Assembly (NCBI GenBank): GCA_012798135.1
Contig: JAAZNU010000261.1
Location: 1 to 22,136, forward strand
Direction: 5' to 3'
Source: Veillonellaceae bacterium
GTDB lineage: Bacteria > Bacillota_C > Negativicutes > UBA1444
DNA length: 22,136 bases
Every line of letters starts with the position of its first letter. Positions within the stretch are counted from its first letter, which is position 1. The notes beneath the pieces are model-generated. The model did not search any database, was not told where the DNA came from, and worked only from the letters and a program-made list of their open reading frames with translations. Positions 15,544-22,136 of this stretch are shown one piece after another. Position numbers and translations under genes: made by a program.

Positions 15544-17157
15544 ATGGCAAAGTCGCAGCAGGAAGTTGCGCAGGATCTGAGATATGCCCGGTTGGGTTTT
15601 CCCCGGGGCAACCCATTCCGCACACTGAATGCTGACGAGGAGCGGGAAGATCTAGGCGATCTATTCGTTCCCATCGATCACTTTGACCAGATTAAAGAGA
15701 ACCGGTCGGTAATTGTTTTTGCGCCACGCGGAAGCGGAAAAAGTACGCTGCGCGTGTATCTGGCGGAATTCCAGGCTCCGATTCAGCCGCGCTCAGGCTC
15801 TTTTGCCATCGAATTAACCAACTTCGACGCCTTTTTAAAAAAGCACACGGCCGGTATACCAATCCGTGCAGACGATTATGTAGACGAGATCATCCGCCTG
15901 GGGCTTGGCAGCATATTTGATCTCCTGTTCCTCCATTCGCCCACCCGGATCAATTTATTGAGCCAGCCAGACCATTTGTTGATGGGCAAGCTGTTTGCTA
16001 ACTACTCTCCAGAGCTATTGGGCGCCAGAAAATTGATGGGGGCTATCAACCAGCATTTTCCTTCCTTCGTCGCCGATTGGGATGAGTTTTATCAAGCGAT
16101 TGAAGACTGCCAGGTCCGTCGGTATTTATCCCGATTTTCGTTACCGGATGAATCGGCGCTGGCGTCGCTGGCGACGCTGATCGACCGGACAGCCAGGCAT
16201 CCGGAGCCAAAACCAGAAGCATTGGAAGGGCGAATCAAGGAAATAGCCGCACTACTTAACGCGCTGAGATATAAAAATCTGGTGGTGCTTATTGATCGAA
16301 TAGACGAAATGCACGAGACGGCGAATAATTACCAGCTCCAGGTAGAGCTGCTTGAGCCGCTCATCGCGCACCTGCCGCTGATGGAGAGTGGCAGTGTGTG
16401 CTTTAAATGTTTCATTCCGCAAGAGACACGCGATATTCTCTTATCCAGGCAGTTCTACCGCCGTGATAGACTACCTGATCTATCTGTTACCGTGGAATGG
16501 TCGGATGAACGCTTGACCCAATTGTTTAACAGGAGAATCAAAGTCTTTGGCGCTTTTGACGACTTTGGTTTGTATTGTGTGAACAGAGAAGATGCCCCCA
16601 GGATATTCCAGGAGATGCTAAACGTCGCGGAGAAGTCTCCGCGGTGGTTGATTATTGCCGGCCAGATGTTGATAGAGGAGACGGCCAGCCGGGACGGAGA
16701 ACCATTGATTAAATGGGAAGACTGGGAGAAAGCGAAGGGCAAAGTCATCCAACGGTTGCAGGACCTGACCGTTGGGGAAGTTAACAGGCCGCCAGAGAAA
16801 GCGTCTCAAGGTATGGAACCCCCGGCGGCGGACGATATTTTGGTTATCCTTAAAAATAAACCCGTGATGAAATTACGCGGTCAGTTGATTAATTTAACCG
16901 AAACTGAAATGAAAATATTGAACTGTGTTGCCGGCCATAAAGGGTCAATTCATGAGGATCAGTTAATTAATCTGGTTTGGAAAGCTAAGTCGCTCTATGA
17001 CGCCGCAGGCCCTGCTGTAATCGATTCCAACCTAAACCGGATCCGGGCGAAAATCGATAGCGTAATCGGAGAACGTGGCATTAGTAAAAGACAATATCTG
17101 ATCAAGCGAGCGAAGCACATAGAGTTGGTGAAGTTTAAGGTTGTAGAAGATCTGTAA
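15544..17157 (+). CDS. P-loop NTPase with C-terminal winged helix
   Basis: Encodes 537 residues. After an N-terminal NPFRTLNADEE segment and LFVPIDHF come Walker A FAPRGSGKST at 59-68, a long helical insert (about 100-230), Walker B VVLIDRIDE at 247-255 and further helical regions to about 410. A Pro-rich linker (415-428) leads to an OmpR-like winged helix at 430-530: KLRGQLINLTETEMKILNCV, EDQLINLVW, and SNLNRIRAKID as the recognition helix. The subfamily differs from the minus-strand NTPases, because its Walker A is the classic GxGKST form. ATG at 15544 follows GGTGGTGAG. It is likely a nucleotide-dependent DNA-binding regulator; targets are unknown. It leads the rightward gene group but is separated from the next gene by a long noncoding stretch. 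Confidence 0.82.
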   Translation: MAKSQQEVAQDLRYARLGFPRGNPFRTLNADEEREDLGDLFVPIDHFDQIKENRSVIVFAPRGSGKSTLRVYLAEFQAPIQPRSGSFAIELTNFDAFLKKHTAGIPIRADDYVDEIIRLGLGSIFDLLFLHSPTRINLLSQPDHLLMGKLFANYSPELLGARKLMGAINQHFPSFVADWDEFYQAIEDCQVRRYLSRFSLPDESALASLATLIDRTARHPEPKPEALEGRIKEIAALLNALRYKNLVVLIDRIDEMHETANNYQLQVELLEPLIAHLPLMESGSVCFKCFIPQETRDILLSRQFYRRDRLPDLSVTVEWSDERLTQLFNRRIKVFGAFDDFGLYCVNREDAPRIFQEMLNVAEKSPRWLIIAGQMLIEETASRDGEPLIKWEDWEKAKGKVIQRLQDLTVGEVNRPPEKASQGMEPPAADDILVILKNKPVMKLRGQLINLTETEMKILNCVAGHKGSIHEDQLINLVWKAKSLYDAAGPAVIDSNLNRIRAKIDSVIGERGISKRQYLIKRAKHIELVKFKVVEDL

Positions 17158-17455
17158 GGAATTTGTGAGCCTTTTGCTAATTAAACGAAAAGATATTTTC
17201 GAGAAATTTGGCTAGACTGTAATTAATAAAATATCCCCCCAACAGATGGAATGATTGTGGCAGGTTTTTCTATGCTTATTGACTCACCTGGGCCATGTTT
17301 AAATCCGGCGGGGGATAACCTGTTTTACCACCCGAAAAGGGGGGCTACAGAAAGGGCACACAATGGCGCGTCAGGGTCGAAAGATAATGGGGTGGGGGGA
17401 AAACACCTGGCCGCACTGGGTCAGTGGAAGACGAAGGAATGCTATTAACGGAAGT

Positions 17456-17479
17456 AACCCTATTCCGGTTAATAGGGTT
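17456..17479. repeat. Hairpin with 9-bp perfect stem in the leader region
   Basis: AACCCTATT and AATAGGGTT pair perfectly around the six-base loop CCGGTT. There is no T-run on the plus strand after it, so it does not look like an ordinary terminator. It lies about 300 bases before the preferred start of the next gene and may be a regulatory RNA element or an operator. Confidence 0.45.
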
Positions 17480-17764
17480 CTGCGTCTGAACAGTCGCGGC
17501 AGTTGGGGGGAAATGGAGGCCAATCCACAAATATTTTTTATCCACTGGTTGGCCCTGAATCCGGACAGAATGCAGGCAGGTTAAAGGGAAAATGGAAATG
17601 CGTGCTAGCATAGTCTCTCGTGAGACAGAAACGCCATGGGTGTCTATTGATTCTCTAAACCCCGCGTACGTTTCGAACGCTCATTTCTTGCCGCGACGGG
17701 TACGTTCTTATCATCAACCTCTTGGTTGGGAGGAGATTATAGGAAGCCTCTCAATATGTCCCGT

Positions 17765-17773
17765 GGAGGAGAT
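17765..17773 (+). promoter_or_regulatory. Strong ribosome binding site deciding the start at 17781
   Basis: GGAGGAGAT is followed after seven bases by ATG at 17781. This is the best ribosome site in the frame, and the start gives the NTPase an N-terminal length similar to that of the neighbouring STAND-like gene. The alternative ATG at 17592 has AAAGGG only three bases away and would add 63 residues that show no family features. Confidence 0.65.
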
Positions 17774-17780
17774 AAATTTT

Positions 17781-19238
17781 ATGAATACCTCTCGTTCCGT
17801 AGAGCATGTACTGGTGTCGCCGAATCGCCAGTACAAGAAGGAGTTGTATGTTCCTCGCCAGGAGGAAACGAAAGTAATCCAACCAATCATGGAATACATG
17901 GAAACAACTGGCAAACCAGCCGTAGGGCCGGTTGTCTACTTCTATGGGATGAAAGGGACAGGAAAGACCTGGCTGCTTAAATATCTCTCAGAGCGGTATG
18001 GATATGCCATAGAGCGGGAAAAGGACTATCCCTCATTGACCATACTATATTCTTTTAATGGAAAGAATGGCAGTGTGCTGGCTGCTTTTGTGGCAGCCAT
18101 GGTCGATCAGCTGGATAGGCAGTTTGGCAGTCATCGCTGGCGGGGAGACGCCAAGAAGTTCGCCAGGCTGGATACTGAGGATCAGCTTCAGGCAGTGTTT
18201 AAAGCGCTCACCGATTTGATATCGGGAGTCAAACGCTATACTCTGCTGTTATTACTCGATGATGTGGATGAGGCGGAAAAAAACGATTGGCGAACTATTC
18301 AAGACTATATAGTAGATTACCTGTTAGAGCGGCGATGCCTGATCGTCACTACCGCATCGAGACAGGATACCGATTGGCTGCGTTTTGAAGTGTACCGGAA
18401 GATCGAAGCCTGGGATGGGAAACCACTGAGCCTGTTCTCTCTTGAGCAGACAAAGCGGCAAATGGAATTATTGGGATTTGCGGTTTTGGAGGCGGAATTG
18501 AGCAGTATTTGGAAGATATCGTCCGGGCTGCCCAGGTTGAACGATTTGCTGGCAGTATATGCCCACGGCAAAAAAGAAACTGGCGCATCTATTGGTGGAG
18601 GAATAGATGCAATCACCAGGCGCAATGATTTCGCCGAATTTATACAAATATGTATGGATGACTTAATTCCAACAGAAGTGCAAGCAGATCTGGCGCTCAT
18701 ATATCCGCTGCGGTCTTATGAACGAGAAGAGGTTCGCTATTTGATGATAGACCAGAAACCGGAACTCAGCAGCCAGCCAATCAATTATTTTTTAACCTGG
18801 TTAAAGGAACTGAGCAGCAAGACCAGGTTGGTGTCGCTGGATAAGGGTAAAAAAGCGTTCGTTACCCATCCTGTTGTGCGCCGGATTTTTAATTTCCAGG
18901 CGCTTTCACGGTGCAAAGCCGGTGAAGATTGTGATTTTCTTAAGCAGCATCAAAGAGTGATCGCAATGTATTGGGAATGGGCGACAGACACTCCTAAGGT
19001 GAGCGATAAATATCTTGTAGAAATTATCTTCCATTATGCATTGGAGTACCTGGCGCATAAAGACCCAGAACGGCTTGCTAAAAATTTAGAGAAAGTCATC
19101 CGGTTTGCGCAAACCCGTCTGAATCCAAACCGGTATTCGCTGCTGCTGGAAGCACTGGAAGAGGACCAAGAGATTAAAGAGAACCTACCGATAAGAGAAT
19201 ACCAACAGTTAGTCCATCTGGATACTGCCAGGGGCTAA
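17781..19238 (+). CDS. Short STAND-like P-loop NTPase
   Basis: Encodes 485 residues from the preferred ATG (548 if ATG at 17592 is used). Residues 50-66 read PVVYFYGMKGTGKTWLL with Walker A GMKGTGKT at 56-63; Walker B is TLLLLLDDVDEAE at 154-166; a sensor-like LIVTTASR follows at 187-194, and GLPRLNDLL at 249-257 recalls the GxP motif of STAND/AP-ATPases. Residues 300-375 look like a winged-helix domain (YEREEVRYLMI, then a wing ending FVTHPVVRRIF), and the rest is helical. Unlike typical STAND proteins there is no long repeat array; the protein resembles the next gene's N-terminal half. The spacing to that gene is 73 bases, so the two may be co-transcribed. Role unknown; regulatory or defence NTPase by family analogy. 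Confidence 0.77.
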   Translation: MNTSRSVEHVLVSPNRQYKKELYVPRQEETKVIQPIMEYMETTGKPAVGPVVYFYGMKGTGKTWLLKYLSERYGYAIEREKDYPSLTILYSFNGKNGSVLAAFVAAMVDQLDRQFGSHRWRGDAKKFARLDTEDQLQAVFKALTDLISGVKRYTLLLLLDDVDEAEKNDWRTIQDYIVDYLLERRCLIVTTASRQDTDWLRFEVYRKIEAWDGKPLSLFSLEQTKRQMELLGFAVLEAELSSIWKISSGLPRLNDLLAVYAHGKKETGASIGGGIDAITRRNDFAEFIQICMDDLIPTEVQADLALIYPLRSYEREEVRYLMIDQKPELSSQPINYFLTWLKELSSKTRLVSLDKGKKAFVTHPVVRRIFNFQALSRCKAGEDCDFLKQHQRVIAMYWEWATDTPKVSDKYLVEIIFHYALEYLAHKDPERLAKNLEKVIRFAQTRLNPNRYSLLLEALEEDQEIKENLPIREYQQLVHLDTARG

Positions 19239-19311
19239 AAAAACGGACACAGGATTCGCACGGGGTGAATAACGAGAAGAGATCAGGATTGCAAGACAAC
19301 AGGAGACTGCT

Positions 19312-22136
19312 ATGATGGCAAACGCTTTTGAAAGCCTCACTTACCCGATCCGTCTTAAAAACATCATCGGTCGAATACCGGAAAACCGGCTCGTTGATGC
19401 TGCCATCCGTGATAAAGGGCCCAAAGCCATTTATTTCTACGGTGAAGGCGGTGTCGGCAAGACGCGCCTGCTGGAAGATGTGATCGAGAAGCATTCATGT
19501 GAAAAAGGGATCCGCATGAGCAGCATTATTGATCTCTATCACCCGGATTTCCATGACTATAACAATGTCCAGCTCGAAATTGCACAATCGATCGATAAGG
19601 AGACACGGTTTTTCCAGCTCTACAAACAGAGACACGAAGAATACAAGTTCGCTCAGCAAGTTGGAGGTGAATCAAAATCACTGGCCCGGCTCGCAGAAAA
19701 GCGGGATTGGCAGTTCTTGAAGGATTACCAGGCGCTGGCTGAGCGCGTAGAGCGGATTATCCTTCTATTTGATACCACCGAATTGATCGAATACGATCAC
19801 GATGTCATCCAGGAACTGTGCCAGATCGACTCGCAGATGCTGGCAATAATAAACTGGCTGTCATCTCAGGCTGCGCAGCTGAATAATACGGTGATCTTAC
19901 TGGCAGGCCGGCGCCAAACAAGAGTAGAAGCCGACCTTGAAAAGAGCTTCCAGGCATGGAACTTCGAGCGGTGTGAACTGAAGAACTTTTCGCCGGAAGA
20001 GACGGAAAAGTATGTTTTTCAAGTTCTCTCCCAGAATCCTAAAGCCCCGCGGTTGACCAAAGAAAACTATGGTGAGATATACCGGCGGACCGGGGGGCGG
20101 CCCATCCGTCTGGCACTGCTTTTGTTGTTCCTCATGGAGCAGAGTAGCTTTGATAAAGTGCTGTTAAAGTTACGCAGCTATGACCGGGTTGGCGCCAGCC
20201 CCGAAGGTAGCCTGGAGAGCTATATCATCGAGCGCCTGCAAGATTTCCCCGATCCTTCTGATAATGTGATGAAGTTCTTATTCCTGGCTCGTAAAGGCAT
20301 GGACCGGGAATTGTTGATGTGCCTCCTGGGGGGTACAGATGTGGAAGCGGAACGGATTATTGAGGAACTAAAGAAGATTATTTATATTAAAACGCGGTTT
20401 AACAACCTGTATTTACATGACGATTTGTACGATTTGTTTGACCGCTCTAATAAGGATTTCACACGACTTAGCCGGGATTTTCGCACCCTTGTTGAGTATT
20501 ATCGGGATCTCGAGGCAAAAGCAAGCACGTTTAGATTAAAGCTGGAAGCCCATATACCCCGGTTGTATTATGAACTCCAGTTCAGCCCGGAAATGGGTTG
20601 CAACCTGTATGAAGAGTGGGCTTCAGAAGCAATATACCTCCATCTCAATGATACAGATATGCGTTTACGGGATGAAATGCTGCGTTTTATGCATCGCTAT
20701 GAAAGCGAAAACCTTTCTGAACGAATAGCAGGACAGCTTGAGGTCGATAAGATCATTCGAGCAGAAGCGGTACATTGGGTGGAGCGGCATGCTGCCTTGG
20801 GCCAATATGTTAAGGCATGTGAGGTGGCTGAGAGCATTCGCACCTGTACGGATCCGTCGCTTTGTTGGGAGAAAGTGGACGATCCCCTGTATAAAAGCCG
20901 GCTTTTACTGGCCTGGGCAGAAGCAGAACACTATCGAACAAAAGGTGAGAATTCTGATGACAAGCTGGACCAGGCGTTGGATATATTACAGAATTTCAAC
21001 CCACAACCGGGGAGTGAATCGCTTGTATTGGATGAAGCTGGTTGGAAAAGCCGCATTCTGGGATTGATTTATAACCGAAAGGGTTACATTAGTCGTGTGA
21101 ATGGCATATATTCTGAAGCAATTCCGTTGTACAAAATGGCAAATAAAGAACTTATGGATAGCCGGCATAGCTATTTACGAGCCCAGGTATTAACGAACCT
21201 GGCTTTTCTGATTTCCCAGACCGGCGACCCAATTGCTGCCAATACCCACATCCAGGACGCCTTGGAGATCTGGAATAATATGCAGATGAACTACCGGGAG
21301 GCCCTGACTCGTACGGCCTTCAGCCTGATCCTGTGCGACCAGGATTTGCCGATGGCGGCGATGGGAGAGGTGGAGTATGCGAAGAAAATATTCGAGGAAC
21401 ATAAAGAAGATCGTGGTTTGGTGATGAGCATGATTGCTATGGGCCTGGTATATAGAAAGTTGGGGAATATGTGGAAGAAACATTTAAGCTCGCATACCAG
21501 GGAGGGCGCTTCAAATGATTTGAATAGCGGAGAACAAATATTGTTAAGCGCGTATGAAAAGGCCGTCACAATGCAAGAACCATTATTAAAGTGGGAAGCC
21601 CTTAATGAATTGGGCAGTCTTTACTGCGACTGGGCCTGGCTTTCCCGTGCAGAAATGAATGAGAGTGACGCTCTCAAGTATTATAACCACTCGATCAACC
21701 ACCAGATTCATGCCCTGGCAATATGCGAAGAAGCGAAGATGAAGTTTCAGATTGCCGATACCCTGGATGACCTGGCCCAGGCGTATGGCGACCGGTGTTT
21801 TCTCCACCTGGAAAATAATCGGGGAAAAGGGTTTGAAGAGGATCACGATAAGGCTTATGGTTATTTACGGCGGGTGGAAGAGGAGGTACCTGCTTCATTC
21901 CAGAAGTTCGATCAAGATCCATCTTTAAGCGAATCTGGCGAGCCGTACTGGTTGATCATGGGTAAGATCAACCTGTGGCGTGGAATCTGGAGTTTTCGCC
22001 TTCTGGAACAGGAGCATAAAATGGACCTGGAGAAATACCAGGGATCCATCGAAAAGGCAACCCGCTTTCTGCTCACTGCTCAAGCTTACTTTACTCGCTA
22101 TGGGATTAATTCCCCGGCTTTGGAGCGTTCATTAGG
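19312..22136 (+). CDS. STAND-like NTPase with long TPR-type helical tail (partial, runs off window)
   Basis: The frame is open for 941 codons to the window end without a stop. Residues 1-45 contain IIGRIPE, then Walker A GEGGVGKT at 44-51, Walker B IILLFDTTE at 149-157, a sensor VILLAGRR at 194-201 and TGGRPIRLALLLLF at 260-273, the GxP-type motif of STAND NTPases. Residues about 305-385 form a winged-helix-like region (MDRELLMCLLGG, a turn, IKTRFNNLYLHDDLYDLF). From about 480 onward the chain is a series of amphipathic helix pairs, several with TPR-like features (ALGQYVKACEVAESI; AQVLTNLAFLISQTGD; LLKWEALNELGSLYCDWA). This architecture, switch plus superstructure-forming repeats, is that of signal-sensing STAND proteins. 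ATG at 19312 has AGGAG six bases before it; a second ATG follows directly. Confidence 0.82.
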   Translation, partial: MMANAFESLTYPIRLKNIIGRIPENRLVDAAIRDKGPKAIYFYGEGGVGKTRLLEDVIEKHSCEKGIRMSSIIDLYHPDFHDYNNVQLEIAQSIDKETRFFQLYKQRHEEYKFAQQVGGESKSLARLAEKRDWQFLKDYQALAERVERIILLFDTTELIEYDHDVIQELCQIDSQMLAIINWLSSQAAQLNNTVILLAGRRQTRVEADLEKSFQAWNFERCELKNFSPEETEKYVFQVLSQNPKAPRLTKENYGEIYRRTGGRPIRLALLLLFLMEQSSFDKVLLKLRSYDRVGASPEGSLESYIIERLQDFPDPSDNVMKFLFLARKGMDRELLMCLLGGTDVEAERIIEELKKIIYIKTRFNNLYLHDDLYDLFDRSNKDFTRLSRDFRTLVEYYRDLEAKASTFRLKLEAHIPRLYYELQFSPEMGCNLYEEWASEAIYLHLNDTDMRLRDEMLRFMHRYESENLSERIAGQLEVDKIIRAEAVHWVERHAALGQYVKACEVAESIRTCTDPSLCWEKVDDPLYKSRLLLAWAEAEHYRTKGENSDDKLDQALDILQNFNPQPGSESLVLDEAGWKSRILGLIYNRKGYISRVNGIYSEAIPLYKMANKELMDSRHSYLRAQVLTNLAFLISQTGDPIAANTHIQDALEIWNNMQMNYREALTRTAFSLILCDQDLPMAAMGEVEYAKKIFEEHKEDRGLVMSMIAMGLVYRKLGNMWKKHLSSHTREGASNDLNSGEQILLSAYEKAVTMQEPLLKWEALNELGSLYCDWAWLSRAEMNESDALKYYNHSINHQIHALAICEEAKMKFQIADTLDDLAQAYGDRCFLHLENNRGKGFEEDHDKAYGYLRRVEEEVPASFQKFDQDPSLSESGEPYWLIMGKINLWRGIWSFRLLEQEHKMDLEKYQGSIEKATRFLLTAQAYFTRYGINSPALERSL

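Larger units (their letters stand above)
17158..17780. other. Long noncoding stretch with hairpins and G-runs
   Basis: About 620 bases without a convincing gene. It begins AT-rich, with gatatttt (17192-17199) and aaaatatc (17228-17235) forming an 8-bp inverted repeat. It then carries five G-runs of four to six bases on the plus strand (17310-17314, 17339-17344, 17389-17392, 17394-17399, 17505-17510) and a perfect hairpin at 17456-17479. The last 190 bases are open in the frame of the next gene but show no codon bias. Promoter, 5' leader or a structured RNA are all possible; I recognise no known RNA family. Confidence 0.5.

Noticed and set aside
17251..17448. Small plus-strand frame in the long leader
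   Set aside because: No convincing ribosome site, no codon bias, and its product shows no domain or membrane feature.
17345..17611. Small minus-strand frame in the long leader
   Set aside because: Random-looking composition with no ribosome site; probably a by-product of the G-rich plus strand.
20986..21922. Several minus-strand frames opposite the TPR-type tail
   Set aside because: They lie antisense to a continuously open 941-codon gene with STAND motifs and show no features of their own.
1..22136. tRNA, rRNA, CRISPR array, insertion sequence
   Set aside because: I looked for cloverleaf-like patterns, spaced direct repeats, transposase motifs and terminal inverted repeats by eye and found none convincing; a computational scan could still reveal a degenerate element.

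Overview
The window reads as a bacterial chromosome fragment of moderate GC, plausibly Chloroflexota (Anaerolineae-like). That placement is an inference from the style of the genes: strings of P-loop NTPases carrying winged-helix domains, next to a hydrogenase-4-like membrane complex. It is not proven by any marker gene here. I see no rRNA, tRNA, CRISPR array or transposase.

Layout. (1) Positions 1-140 hold the 3' end of a plus-strand HAD-IB phosphatase. It is strikingly GC-rich, unlike everything after it. (2) Positions 194-8093, minus strand, hold six tightly packed genes for a group 4 hydrogenase / complex I-like membrane complex, in the order HyfB, HyfC, HyfE, HyfF, HyfG, HyfI. The membrane arm keeps its ion-pathway residues. 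The small subunit lacks all four Fe-S cysteines and the large subunit lacks both Ni-Fe cysteine pairs. No ferredoxin-like subunit is encoded. This matches the class called Ehr (energy-converting hydrogenase-related), in an extreme, apparently cofactor-free form. (3) Positions 8074-14249, same strand and just upstream, hold three P-loop NTPases: a 471-residue one with an OmpR-type winged helix, a 389-residue paralogue without it, and a ~1180-residue multidomain one whose end overlaps the start of hyfB by 20 bases. The nine genes look like one transcription unit, with a candidate promoter at 14325-14353. (4) Positions 14250-14585 are noncoding, with a perfect 15-bp hairpin and two palindromes. 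(5) Positions 14586-15341, minus strand, encode a two-membrane-segment coiled-coil protein. (6) Positions 15544-22136, plus strand, hold three more NTPases: one with a C-terminal winged helix, one short STAND-like protein, and one STAND-like protein with a long TPR-type helical tail that runs off the window.

Working interpretation (inference): six signalling-type NTPases, two of them potential DNA-binding regulators, surround a proton- or sodium-pathway complex that seems unable to do redox chemistry. One possibility is a nucleotide-switched regulatory or conflict system whose membrane component is a repurposed complex I-like ion channel or transporter. The co-directional, overlapping arrangement of the large NTPase and hyfB is the strongest direct sign that the two halves work together.
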